From an uncultured Cocleimonas sp. (lineage in GTDB: Bacteria > Pseudomonadota > Gammaproteobacteria > Thiotrichales > Thiotrichaceae), in the NCBI GenBank assembly GCA_937974135.1, contig CALJIH010000090.1, forward strand, positions 1-23,155: a DNA stretch of 23,155 nucleotides, given 5' to 3'. Below the pieces are notes generated by a model. The model did no database searches, was not told the DNA's origin, and saw only the letters and a program-made list of their open reading frames with translations. Positions 1-8,319 of this stretch are shown in pieces; the first letter of the stretch is position 1; every line of letters begins with the position of its first letter. The position numbers and the translations under genes were made by a program.

Positions 1-90
1 CAAGAACATACCTTACAGTTATTGCACCCTAAGGATTATGATTATTTCCGTATTCTGAGAAATAAATTAGGCTGGAGTGTAAGGCCTTAA
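1..90 (+). CDS. nadK: NAD kinase, C-terminal end (partial)
   Basis: This is the last 29 codons of a gene that begins before the window; frame 1 is open to the TAA at 88-90. The translation contains HPKDYDYF and NKLGW, which match my memory of the C-terminus of E. coli NAD kinase (HPKDYNYF, TKLGW). The enzyme phosphorylates NAD to NADP in the cytoplasm. nadK is commonly next to recN in gammaproteobacteria, and recN lies 2.6 kb downstream here, which supports the call. The catalytic GGDG region is outside the window, so the assignment rests on the tail and the context. Confidence 0.82.
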   Translation, partial: QEHTLQLLHPKDYDYFRILRNKLGWSVRP

Positions 91-115
91 TGGAATTATT
101 TAGTCAATAAACGCA

Positions 116-160
116 TAAAAGTAGGGGGGTGTACTTAAAAAAGACACCCCCCTACTTTTA
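116..160. terminator. Perfect 17-bp hairpin made of two opposed repeat arms
   Basis: The arm at 116-132 is the exact reverse complement of the arm at 144-160, with an 11-base loop. It lies between the stops of two convergent genes, nadK (ending at 90) and the thioredoxin-like gene (ending at 174). The stem has a GGGGGG/CCCCCC centre and A/T-rich ends. Position and symmetry suggest a bidirectional terminator. There is no long separate T-tract beyond the stem, so terminator function is inferred. The right arm is copy 1 of the dispersed repeat found elsewhere in the window. Confidence 0.65.
138..160 (+). repeat. Dispersed intergenic repeat, copy 1 (paired with an inverted arm)
   Basis: This 23-bp unit has five A, then GACACCCCCC, then TACTTTTA. 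It is identical to copies 2, 3 and 4. It is the only copy with an opposing arm, at 116-132. Confidence 0.9.
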
Positions 161-173
161 AATAGTTTATCGC

Positions 174-728
174 TTATTCTGCTAATAGCTTAGCGATCAA
201 ACTTTCGATCTTTATAGCTTGCGCATCGCCTTGATGTGTTTCACCAATAAAGTTAGCACGCACGTTTCCTTTTTTATCGACGATGAAATAGGAAGGCCAA
301 TAACGATTCTTCATACGTTTCCAAAAGCCCATATCATTATCAACCATCACGGCATTAGTGATTTTAAACTGCTTTATTTTTGCTTTGATATTCGCATGGA
401 TTTTTTCGTGTTCAAACTCTGGTGAATGAATACCAATAATTTGAAAACCTTTTGGTTTATATTGTTTTTCAACGGTATGCAGCCAAGGAAAAGAGCGATA
501 ACAATTCCAACAATCAAAGGTCCAGAAATCAACCAAGGTCACTTTGCCTAATAAGTCTTTTTTGGTCAAAGGCTTTGAATTCAACCATTCTTGTGCTGAT
601 GTCTGGGTAAATTCAGGAAACGCATAAGCAGGTTTTGCTTTTGCGGGTAAGGTAGAGATTAACCCACCCAGAATAAATAATAAAAAAATAAAAAATAGTG
701 TTGGGGATTTTTTGAACCGTTTAAACAT
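174..728 (-). CDS. Exported thioredoxin-like (TlpA/redoxin) protein
   Basis: This is a 184-residue thiol-disulfide protein. It has a basic N-terminus (FKRFKK), a hydrophobic segment at about residues 11-27 acting as signal or anchor, and a thioredoxin fold. The active site is C73-W-N-C76 within FDCWNCYRSFPWL. A downstream WPS supplies the expected cis-proline. It should act outside the cytoplasmic membrane, reducing or exchanging disulfides; the substrate is unknown. The residue before the first Cys is Asp, not the Trp of the usual WCxxC, which resembles the thioredoxin domains of DipZ-type proteins more than CcmG. I chose the ATG at 728, which has AAGG nine bases upstream, over a TTG three codons earlier. 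It is the last gene of a minus-strand trio and lies 50 bp after the DUF1244 gene. Confidence 0.85.
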   Translation of the reverse strand: MFKRFKKSPTLFFIFLLFILGGLISTLPAKAKPAYAFPEFTQTSAQEWLNSKPLTKKDLLGKVTLVDFWTFDCWNCYRSFPWLHTVEKQYKPKGFQIIGIHSPEFEHEKIHANIKAKIKQFKITNAVMVDNDMGFWKRMKNRYWPSYFIVDKKGNVRANFIGETHQGDAQAIKIESLIAKLLAE

Positions 729-778
729 GACTTTCAACCTTAAATTTAAAAAGCAACAGGCATAACCCTAGAGAACAT

Positions 779-1087
779 CTATTCCGTAGTGTCTTTACCC
801 TCTTCTAAACTATTAAACGCTGTTAGTTGTTCTTCAGATGCCTTTTCCTGATATTTTTCTTTGTATTCGTTATAGGGCATGCCGTAAATCACTTCACGCG
901 CTTGATCATAATCCACCGTTTCGCCGCGTTCATTTGCCTCACCCATATACCATTTTGATAAGCAGTTGCGACAGAAACCTGCCATATTCATCAAATCAAT
1001 ATTTTGTACGTCATTTCGCTTGCGGAAATGTCCTAACATCTTGCGCCATGCGGCAGCTTCAATTTCTAATTGTGTTTGTTTATCCAT
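779..1087 (-). CDS. DUF1244 family protein
   Basis: This small cytoplasmic protein has 102 residues and no signal peptide or membrane segment. The block NDVQNIDLMNMAGFCRNCL (residues 25-43), followed by KWY and YGMPYNEYK, is the hallmark of the DUF1244 family, which has no established biochemical function. The two cysteines C39 and C42 form a CxxC that could bind metal or be redox active; that is inference. I chose the ATG at 1087 because GAGG sits five bases upstream. The frame stays open to 1129, but that extension has no matching ribosome site. It shares orientation with the thioredoxin-like gene downstream and may be cotranscribed with it. Confidence 0.88.
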   Translation of the reverse strand: MDKQTQLEIEAAAWRKMLGHFRKRNDVQNIDLMNMAGFCRNCLSKWYMGEANERGETVDYDQAREVIYGMPYNEYKEKYQEKASEEQLTAFNSLEEGKDTTE

Positions 1088-1131
1088 GTTTTCCTCATAA
1101 AAAATGTTCAAAAGAATGTCTTTAATCATTT

Positions 1132-1154
1132 AAAAAGACACCCCCCTACTTTTA
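1132..1154 (+). repeat. Dispersed intergenic repeat, copy 2
   Basis: This copy is identical over 23 bp to copies 1, 3 and 4. It lies between the start of the DUF1244 gene and the end of the DUF1704 gene. It is followed by GCGG and a T-rich stretch, as copy 3 is. Confidence 0.9.
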
Positions 1155-1210
1155 GCGGATTTATTAAGAAATGGTTCTTAACCTTCGCGAAGTGTTAAAT
1201 TGATTTTACA

Positions 1211-2476
1211 TTAAACCCAATCTAACTTGGGTGCTTCATCCAAGATGCTATTGTAATGTTGTTTTACTTTTTGCATATCGATTCGATTTAAAAAAGATGA
1301 GTACGCCAAATAACTTAGCAGGAAGCGTTTATCACTCGCCCATGGCGGTAAATACTTTGGCTTTTTTAACAAACCTTTATGCGCTAATTGGCTGAGTACA
1401 GGAATATCATCTAAATCTAATTTTCCACAAAAGATTAGAGGTAAACAATCGACACGATTCGTCGATACGATGGCTCTAAAGAAGTTATGCACGCGCAATA
1501 AACCATTCAAATACACATTATCTTTAGTGAATGGCGCACCACCTGAGATGATGCCACCTCTAAATACACGACGCGTGTTTTCAAAGGCTTGCTCTTTACT
1601 TTCTACACGTTCTACAAAATATCGGTAGACTTCAATAAAATCTGCGCCATCAATCGCCATTTGAATACCAAGAACGCGATCAGATAAACGTCGCATTCGA
1701 TCAATATCCATAGTGCCTGTGATAAATTCTGCAAAAACCGCCAATCCTTCCTGAGTACGAGTCGTTCCTGCATGGCTGGAACCTAGCATTGGCAAGTGAT
1801 CTTGGTTTCTACCATTTAACGCCGTGCCTACATGGATATGTGCTTCGTGATTAATCAGTTGTACGACATCACGGTCAGTAAATTTTGCACCAGAGCGTAT
1901 CCGAATGCGTGTAGGGCCGGCAAGCGCGTTGGCTGATAATTCATCCGCTAAATACACCTCTGGGGCGTCTTCACCAAAGGCCTTTTCCACCGCTAGTTTC
2001 ATTTCTTCAATGACTTGTTCCGCTGATCTATCAGCGTCTTGTGGCGCACCTAAATCAATATTCGAAAGCGATTCGATAACATCGTCAAACTGTTGCGCCA
2101 ATAATAAAGAGGTCGACATACCATCAGTTAAGGGATCATTCGGCGCACCGTATAGTTCTTTTGAATAATGATGAAATTGCTCGGTACCCGCGGCGCTTAG
2201 CATTAAGGCACTATTCGCTATCACTTGCGCTTGGCGATTCAACCAAGAATCAATCACTGAATCACCTAACTGCGATTGAATCTGACTGACCTGCATGATC
2301 ACTTCACTCGGTTCAAAATGCGGATAGGTAACTTCAGGTAATTTTTGTTCTTTATTTTTAAAAAAGCTTTCCCGTATTTCTGCTGGCCAACTGATATGAC
2401 TAAGAATACGAATACCGCGGGATGCTTGGTAAAGTTGACTGTTTAAATCGGCAATACGTTGGTCGTCTTTATTCAT
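1211..2476 (-). CDS. DUF1704 / QEGLA-motif putative metallopeptidase
   Basis: This soluble protein of 421 residues belongs to the DUF1704 family, often labelled 'flavohemoglobin expression-modulating QEGLA motif protein'. Visible motifs are H210-E-A-H-I-H215, which fits HExxxH, and TQEGLAVFAE at 241-250, which carries the QEGLA signature and a candidate third ligand, E243. The eukaryotic DUF1704 proteins MATCAP/TMCP are tyrosine carboxypeptidases with an HExxxH zinc site, so a peptidase role is a reasonable inference; the bacterial substrate is not known. I chose the ATG at 2476; an upstream TTG at 2500 is also in frame, and neither has a good ribosome site. The gene diverges from recN and leads the DUF1244 and thioredoxin-like genes, although copy 2 of the repeat lies in the 123-bp gap. 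Confidence 0.85.
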   Translation of the reverse strand: MNKDDQRIADLNSQLYQASRGIRILSHISWPAEIRESFFKNKEQKLPEVTYPHFEPSEVIMQVSQIQSQLGDSVIDSWLNRQAQVIANSALMLSAAGTEQFHHYSKELYGAPNDPLTDGMSTSLLLAQQFDDVIESLSNIDLGAPQDADRSAEQVIEEMKLAVEKAFGEDAPEVYLADELSANALAGPTRIRIRSGAKFTDRDVVQLINHEAHIHVGTALNGRNQDHLPMLGSSHAGTTRTQEGLAVFAEFITGTMDIDRMRRLSDRVLGIQMAIDGADFIEVYRYFVERVESKEQAFENTRRVFRGGIISGGAPFTKDNVYLNGLLRVHNFFRAIVSTNRVDCLPLIFCGKLDLDDIPVLSQLAHKGLLKKPKYLPPWASDKRFLLSYLAYSSFLNRIDMQKVKQHYNSILDEAPKLDWV

Positions 2477-2540
2477 AAAATTACAGCAAAAAAGCTTCAA
2501 ATTGAGGGGGTATCATTTTAATTATGCGTTAATGCATGAT

Positions 2541-2563
2541 AAAAAGACACCCCCCTACTTTTA
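2541..2563 (+). repeat. Dispersed intergenic repeat, copy 3
   Basis: This is an identical 23-bp copy between the divergent starts of the DUF1704 gene and recN. It is followed by GCGG and six T, so the similarity to copy 2 extends past the core. Confidence 0.9.
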
Positions 2564-2642
2564 GCGGTTTTTTGAATATTTAGTAGATATTTCATACTGA
2601 TTACCACTTCTAATTATTTGTTAATTAGGTAGTTTTTTATTT

Positions 2643-2671
2643 TTGTTTCATTTTTGTTCTCTTTTTATAGA
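2643..2671 (+). promoter_or_regulatory. Possible recN promoter
   Basis: TTGTTT at 2643-2648 and TATAGA at 2666-2671 are separated by 17 bases and lie 45 bp before recN. Both hexamers are imperfect and the region is very AT-rich, so this is only a candidate. I found no complete LexA box (CTGT-N8-ACAG), only a lone CTGT near 2685. Confidence 0.25.
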
Positions 2672-2715
2672 AATTCTGTAATAATCTTTCTAAGCAAATT
2701 TTATTTTCAAACAGA

Positions 2716-4383
2716 ATGCTCTCACATATTTATCTAAAAGATTTCGCCATAATTGAACAACTCGATTTAGAGCTTAGATCGGGCATGACTGCGTTAACCG
2801 GAGAAACCGGCGCAGGTAAATCTATTTTGGTTGATGCGATTGGCTTGGTTTTGGGCGATCGTGCTGATAGTGGCGTAGTGCGACACGGCGCTGAAAAAAC
2901 AGAAATCACATTAAGTGTTGATATTGAAGATACACCAACGGCCAAACAATGGCTGCTTGAGCAGGATTTGATTTTAGATGATGCAGACGATGAATGTATT
3001 TTACGCCGAGTGATAACCGCATCGGGTAAGTCGCGTGCTTGGATTAATGGTTCGCCCTGTAATTTAAAACTGATGCGCGAACTCGGCGAACAGTTGGTTG
3101 ATATTCATGGCCAACACGAACACCAATCGTTAATGAAAAAAACCATGCAAAGATCAATGCTGGATGACTTTGCAGAAAATCATACGTTGTTAAAGGCTGT
3201 CTCAGAGGCATTTGAAAACTGGAAAAACCTAAAAAATAAGCTTGAACTATTGAGTAATCAAAACAGTGATTATCAAGCGAAACTCGATTTACTTCGTTTT
3301 CAAACGCAAGAGTTGGATGAATTACAAATGTCTGAAAACGAATCGCAATCTTTAGATGAAGAGCACGCTCGCTTAGCTAATTCTGGTGAATTAATCGAAG
3401 CCAGTTCTCAGAGTGTATCGCAACTTTATGATGCAGATGAGCAATCTATTTATGCAAACATTAGCGATGTTGTACAACGCATTGATGCCGCAAAACAATT
3501 AGATTCTACCTTGCAAGAGCCACTGGAAATGCTTCAAGGTGCACAAATTCAAATTCAGGAAGCTGCTGATTTATTACGTCGCTATCAAGAGTCGATTGAG
3601 CTAGACCCTGAACGTTTAAGTTGGGTCAATCAGCGTTTATCGAGCTTTCACGAGCTCGCACGCAAACATCAAACAAACCCAGAACAGTTATTTGAGAAAT
3701 GGCAATCTTTACATGCACAATTACAGTCACTGAGTGGTGATGATTATGATTTGGATGCTTTACAAGCCAAGCTAGATACAAGCGAAGCAGATTATTTAAA
3801 AGCAGCTAAAAAATTATCTAAAGCTAGAATTAAATCTGCAAAAACTCTATCTAACGACGTCACTAAAGAAATGCAACAATTGGGCATGGAGGGTGGAAAA
3901 TTCATTATTCAAATTAATCAAAGCAGCATTTACAGCCAGCATGGTATTGATACGATTGAGTATGAGGTGAGTGCCAACCCTGGACAACCATTGAAAGCGC
4001 TAAATAAAGTAGCGTCTGGTGGTGAATTATCACGTATATCATTAGCCATCCAGATGATCGCGGCGCAAAAAATCACGCTACCTGCTTTAATATTTGATGA
4101 AGTTGATAGTGGAATTGGTGGTGGTATTGCCGAGGTTGTTGGGAAGCAGTTACGAAAGTTGGGGTCTACCAGGCAAGTATTATGTGTTACGCATCTTCCA
4201 CAAGTAGCGTCATGCGCGCATAACCATCATAAAGTGACTAAGATAAAAGAAAAAACAAATACGAGTACTGGAATGATTGTTCTCGATGACACTCAACGAG
4301 TTGAAGAAATAGCACGCATGATGGGTGGTTTAGATATTACCCAAACAACCCTAGATTTAGCAGAAGAAATGTTACTGCATTAA
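2716..4383 (+). CDS. recN: DNA repair protein RecN
   Basis: RecN is an SMC-like ATPase that acts early in recombinational repair of double-strand breaks. The protein has 555 residues, normal for the family. Walker A is GETGAGKS at 29-36, the ABC signature is SGGELS at 434-439, and Walker B is LIFDEVD with D461 and E462. The region between the two ATPase halves is Q/L/E-rich and coiled-coil-like, interrupted near the middle as expected for the RecN hinge. The ATG at 2716 gives the usual family N-terminus (MLSHIYLKDFAIIE), although the ribosome site is weak. recN normally follows nadK directly; here a minus-strand trio intervenes. It is convergent with the TSP3-repeat gene, 14 bp away. Confidence 0.97.
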   Translation: MLSHIYLKDFAIIEQLDLELRSGMTALTGETGAGKSILVDAIGLVLGDRADSGVVRHGAEKTEITLSVDIEDTPTAKQWLLEQDLILDDADDECILRRVITASGKSRAWINGSPCNLKLMRELGEQLVDIHGQHEHQSLMKKTMQRSMLDDFAENHTLLKAVSEAFENWKNLKNKLELLSNQNSDYQAKLDLLRFQTQELDELQMSENESQSLDEEHARLANSGELIEASSQSVSQLYDADEQSIYANISDVVQRIDAAKQLDSTLQEPLEMLQGAQIQIQEAADLLRRYQESIELDPERLSWVNQRLSSFHELARKHQTNPEQLFEKWQSLHAQLQSLSGDDYDLDALQAKLDTSEADYLKAAKKLSKARIKSAKTLSNDVTKEMQQLGMEGGKFIIQINQSSIYSQHGIDTIEYEVSANPGQPLKALNKVASGGELSRISLAIQMIAAQKITLPALIFDEVDSGIGGGIAEVVGKQLRKLGSTRQVLCVTHLPQVASCAHNHHKVTKIKEKTNTSTGMIVLDDTQRVEEIARMMGGLDITQTTLDLAEEMLLH

Positions 4384-4397
4384 TATACCAGTGCCGC

Positions 4398-5843
4398 TTA
4401 GAATAGATTCCAATGACTAGAAGATTTTGAAGTTGATGATTTTGTGGTGGTGATTTCATCATTTACAGCATCAATAGTTTTATTGGTATTTCCAGTTTCC
4501 AAACCACTGTTCAAAGAGCTTAAAATACTATCTTGAATTGACCCTTCCGCGGTTTCATCCATAGGAAATTCATCTTCCTCGGTTAAGTCAGCCGCATTGC
4601 CATCGAATAACACCACTATTTCTGGCTCTTTAGGAATTTTTACATCTGTAGATTTAGCGATTATGTTTGAGCTGTTTGATGCATCTTTAACCGCATCATT
4701 CTTATCGAGATAATTTAGTATGCCATCACCATCGCTATCCAACACATAACCTTCTACTTTAGTTGGCAAACTATCACCGTCGTCGTTAGCATCTAAATAA
4801 TTTGGGACACCGTCGGCATCAGTATCATCATTAATTGCAGTGCTATCTTTGTTTAAATCTTCAAACTTGGTTAAAACGCCATCATTATCGTCATCTTCAT
4901 CTAAGGCATCAATAATACCATCACGATCTGAGTCTTGAGGCGCGTTGACATCCAAGCCAATCTCAATAGCATCTGAAACCTTATCATTATCTGAATCTCT
5001 ACTGAGATGATTCGTGCCTAATATTTTTTCTAGCTCATTAGATAAACCATCATTATCAGAATCAGTATGCCTGTTGATGATCATGTGATCTGGTTTTTCT
5101 GACTGCGGTTTTTTTACCTTAGCAACTATTTTGTCAGATTTTGGGTTCTTTTTAATTTCAACGACTGGGTTTTGTTTAGGTTGCTGTGTCTCTTTTTTTG
5201 TTACTATTTTTTCTGGTTTATTAACCTTCTTCTTAACTAGAATTTTATTTAAACGTTGAAATTTACCATCTAAGTAATCTGGTTTTCCATCATTATTATG
5301 ATCCGGTAGCTTAACGTTATCGTCAATACCATCTCCATTATTATCAACTGCGCCTTCACGATTGATATCAAAAGCATCGTCTATACCATCACGGTTTTTA
5401 TCTTGATTTAGGAAACCTGATTCTTCGCCATCTGCAATGCCGTCATTATCAGAGTCCGTATCTAAATAATCTAAAAGCCCATCATTATCACTATCTTTTT
5501 TACTTTCTAAATAGGTAGGTAAGCCATCATTGTCATCATCATAATCTAGCGCATCAATCACACCATCATTATCGCTGTCTAACGGCGAATTGTGGTTTTT
5601 TCCGACCTCATCACCGTCTTTCACATTGTCACCATCTGTATCAGAAAGATAAGACTCTGAACCAATTTTTAATTCATAGGCATCTGAGAGACCATCACCA
5701 TCGCTATCATCTTGAGCAGCAAAAGAAGGCCCTGAAACACAAAACAAAAATAGCATTACAGCAACACTGAAACTGCAAAGATTAGATACATTTTTGCATA
5801 ACGTTGATGATTGTTTGTTACCCAAAAGTCTTGATAACGTCAC
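4398..5843 (-). CDS. Secreted thrombospondin type 3 (calcium-binding) repeat protein
   Basis: This acidic protein of 481 residues has a signal peptide: hydrophobic core SVAVMLFLFCVSG and probable cleavage after PSFA. Two arrays of thrombospondin type 3 repeats follow, about fifteen DxDxDGxxD units such as DSDGDGLSDAYE and DSDNDGVIDALD. A lysine/proline-rich linker separates them. These repeats bind calcium in their Asp side chains, so the protein should be periplasmic or surface-exposed. The C-terminal 75 residues are acidic, then Ser/Thr-rich, ending in HWNLF, with no OmpA, cadherin or sortase domain that I recognise. I chose the GTG at 5843 because AAGGGGA lies just upstream; a GTG at 5900 is also in frame and would add 19 residues before the signal peptide. 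Function beyond calcium binding is unknown. Confidence 0.8.
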   Translation of the reverse strand: MTLSRLLGNKQSSTLCKNVSNLCSFSVAVMLFLFCVSGPSFAAQDDSDGDGLSDAYELKIGSESYLSDTDGDNVKDGDEVGKNHNSPLDSDNDGVIDALDYDDDNDGLPTYLESKKDSDNDGLLDYLDTDSDNDGIADGEESGFLNQDKNRDGIDDAFDINREGAVDNNGDGIDDNVKLPDHNNDGKPDYLDGKFQRLNKILVKKKVNKPEKIVTKKETQQPKQNPVVEIKKNPKSDKIVAKVKKPQSEKPDHMIINRHTDSDNDGLSNELEKILGTNHLSRDSDNDKVSDAIEIGLDVNAPQDSDRDGIIDALDEDDDNDGVLTKFEDLNKDSTAINDDTDADGVPNYLDANDDGDSLPTKVEGYVLDSDGDGILNYLDKNDAVKDASNSSNIIAKSTDVKIPKEPEIVVLFDGNAADLTEEDEFPMDETAEGSIQDSILSSLNSGLETGNTNKTIDAVNDEITTTKSSTSKSSSHWNLF

Positions 5844-6015
5844 TAGATTCCCCTTTTGAGCAATTTTAAATTGATGCTGATGTTTTTTATAAACCAACAC
5901 TATTTTGCTCTTTTTATTTTAATTATTAGCTGTTTAAGCTTGTCACGAATATACAGTTACAGCAATTATTTTCCGAGTAACGGCACCGTTTATTAAAGGG
6001 TAATTTTTAGCGATT

Positions 6016-6038
6016 AAAAAGACACCCCCCTACTTTTA
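6016..6038 (+). repeat. Dispersed intergenic repeat, copy 4
   Basis: This is an identical 23-bp copy between the start of the TSP3-repeat gene and the end of dgt. It is followed by GAGGG and four T, a variant of the GCGG-T extension seen at copies 2 and 3. Confidence 0.9.
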
Positions 6039-6068
6039 GAGGGTTTTGATCAAAAGAGTCAACGTAAT

Positions 6069-7241
6069 TTAAAAAACACTGCCTTTTACGTCAAACAAAC
6101 GAATATATTCATTCGTCGCATATCTATCTGTCATTCCTGCGACATAATCTGCAATGACTCTAGCCTGACCAATTATGCCGCTTTCAACCAATGCCTCGCG
6201 AGCAAGAGTTAAATGCCTGGGTGGTAATAAACGTAAATCTTTCATGAACACATCAAACAAAGATTCTATGACCTGATGCGCCTTACGTGTCATTCGATAC
6301 ACTTTGTGGTGATAATAGAGATTTTCGCGTAAGAACTTTTTAAGTTCTTGATTATGGTTTCGCATTTCATCACTAAAGCTAATAAGTTGTTCAGTATGAT
6401 TCCTCACATCATCAATAGTCTGCGGGTTAACTTCTGCAATTTTTGCTCTACTCGTTTCGACAAGATCAATGACTTGTTCACCAATCATTCTGCGAATAGT
6501 TTCATGTACACGACGATTGCCTGTTAAATCAGGATATTTCCACATCACTTTATCGTACTGAGTACTAAACAATTGCATCTCACGCATCTGCTCAATATTT
6601 ATTAACCCAGAGCGCAAACCATCATCAATATCATGATTGTTGTAAGCAATTTGATCAGCGATATTCGTAAGCTGTGCTTCAAGAGAAGCTTGCTTTTTCT
6701 CAATGAAACGCTGACCAACGTCACCTAACTTAGTTGCATTTTTTAAGGAGCAGTGTTTCAAAATACCTTCGCGAGTTTCAAAGCATAGGTTCAGGCCATC
6801 AAATTCTGCATAGTTTTGCTCTAAAATATCAAGAATTCGAAGTGATTGTAGGTTGTGCTCAAAACCACCATATTCTTTCATACAAGCGTGTAATGCATCT
6901 TGACCAGCATGCCCAAACGGGGTGTGTCCAATATCATGCGCCAATGCTATTGCTTCTGTTAAATCTTCATCTAATAACATAGTACGAGATATTGATCTTG
7001 CAATCTGGGCAACTTCTAGTGAATGAGTTAGGCGCGTTCGGTAAAGATCACCTTCATGATTAACAAATACCTGAGTTTTATATTCTAAACGTCTAAAACC
7101 AGTGGAATGAATAATTCTGTCACGATCTCTTTGAAATTCTGAACGGTAAGTAGGTGCCGGCTCGGAGAAAATTCTACCTTTACTTTGCTTTGGATCTGCA
7201 GCATAAGGCGCTCGATTAGCGTTTATTTTTTTATCTGTCAT
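6069..7241 (-). CDS. dgt: dGTPase-like HD-domain dNTP triphosphohydrolase
   Basis: This cytoplasmic enzyme removes triphosphate from deoxynucleotides and so affects dNTP pools. Its 390 residues fit the shorter dgt type found outside enterics. The HD-domain metal ligands are visible: H73 in RLTHSLEV, H102-D103 in ALAHDIGHTPFGHAG, and D196 in ADQIAY, followed by NNHDIDDGL. The protein ends with a tail of the usual type. The ATG at 7241 lies four bases after the aroB stop and has no separate ribosome site, so it is probably translated by coupling with aroB. Substrate preference (dGTP or a mixture) cannot be read from the sequence. Copy 4 of the repeat follows it. Confidence 0.94.
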   Translation of the reverse strand: MTDKKINANRAPYAADPKQSKGRIFSEPAPTYRSEFQRDRDRIIHSTGFRRLEYKTQVFVNHEGDLYRTRLTHSLEVAQIARSISRTMLLDEDLTEAIALAHDIGHTPFGHAGQDALHACMKEYGGFEHNLQSLRILDILEQNYAEFDGLNLCFETREGILKHCSLKNATKLGDVGQRFIEKKQASLEAQLTNIADQIAYNNHDIDDGLRSGLINIEQMREMQLFSTQYDKVMWKYPDLTGNRRVHETIRRMIGEQVIDLVETSRAKIAEVNPQTIDDVRNHTEQLISFSDEMRNHNQELKKFLRENLYYHHKVYRMTRKAHQVIESLFDVFMKDLRLLPPRHLTLAREALVESGIIGQARVIADYVAGMTDRYATNEYIRLFDVKGSVF

Positions 7242-7245
7242 TAGG

Positions 7246-8319
7246 TTAATGATTTCCTAAGACTTTCTGCAAAGCGTCTTTATCAAAATCTTTGGTTATA
7301 AAGCTTTCTCCCATAGACTTCATCAGAATTAGATGTAAAACACCATCTTGTACTTTTTTATCAATCGACATCAATTTACTAAATTGTTCTGCATCAATCT
7401 CTTTAGGCGGACCAACAGGGAGATTTGCTCTAGTCAATAAATCACGCATCCCTTTAATATCGTCATCATTAATCCAACCGTGTTCTTTTGAGAGTTCCGC
7501 CGCCATTATCATTCCTGCTGCTACGGCCTCTCCATGAAGCCACTTGCCGTAACCTAAACCAGTTTCAATCGCATGACCGAATGTATGCCCTAGATTTAAT
7601 AATGCTCTTTGCCCTGCCTCTTTTTCATCAGCGGCTACAATTGCTGCTTTGTGTTCACATGATCTTTTAATCGCATAAGCTAAAGCTTCGGGATCACGCT
7701 TCAATAGCTTATTCATATTTAAATTTAACCAATCAATAAACTCTAAATCGTTGATATAGCCATATTTAATGACTTCAGCGATACCAGCGCTTAATTGTCT
7801 ATCATCGAGTGTATTTAAAGTCTCAGTATCAATAATGACGCATTCAGGTTGGTGAAATGCACCTATCATATTTTTACCAAGAGGATGATTAACTCCAGTT
7901 TTTCCTCCCACTGATGAGTCGACCATTGCAAGCAATGTGGTCGGTACTTGGATAAAGTTTATGCCACGTTGATATGAAGCCGCTGCAAACCCAGAAATAT
8001 CTCCAACTACACCTCCACCTAAAGCAATAAGAGTTGTTTTACGATCACAACGGGCGGTTAACATTTCAGTATGCACCTGCCCTAGAGTTTCCATCGTTTT
8101 ATATTCTTCACCGTCAGGTAAAATAACATCAATATTCTTAAAGTCTGACGTTAGTTGATGAATAGACTCAATATACAATGGTGCAATTGTTGTGTTGGAA
8201 ACTATAGAAGTAGAATTCCCTTTTATAAAGGGTTTACATAACTCAGAATTTTTTAAAATCCCTGAACCTATGAAAATAGGATAGCTACGTTCTCCAAGGT
8301 CAACATTAAGTGTCTCCAT
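7246..8319 (-). CDS. aroB: 3-dehydroquinate synthase
   Basis: AroB converts DAHP to 3-dehydroquinate, the second step of the shikimate pathway, using NAD and a divalent metal. The protein has 357 residues, normal length. Signatures include the NAD-binding GGGVVGD (101-107), the active-site DSSVGGKTG (134-142), and the metal and base region around AEVIKYG, NLGHTFGHAIE and HGEAVAAG. The ATG at 8317-8319 directly abuts the aroK stop codon, so aroK and aroB are translated as a unit, with dgt four bases further on. Confidence 0.97.
   Translation of the reverse strand: METLNVDLGERSYPIFIGSGILKNSELCKPFIKGNSTSIVSNTTIAPLYIESIHQLTSDFKNIDVILPDGEEYKTMETLGQVHTEMLTARCDRKTTLIALGGGVVGDISGFAAASYQRGINFIQVPTTLLAMVDSSVGGKTGVNHPLGKNMIGAFHQPECVIIDTETLNTLDDRQLSAGIAEVIKYGYINDLEFIDWLNLNMNKLLKRDPEALAYAIKRSCEHKAAIVAADEKEAGQRALLNLGHTFGHAIETGLGYGKWLHGEAVAAGMIMAAELSKEHGWINDDDIKGMRDLLTRANLPVGPPKEIDAEQFSKLMSIDKKVQDGVLHLILMKSMGESFITKDFDKDALQKVLGNH

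Noticed and set aside
2564..2715. LexA (SOS) box upstream of recN
   Set aside because: Only a single CTGT half-site near 2685 is present, without the partner ACAG at the right spacing.
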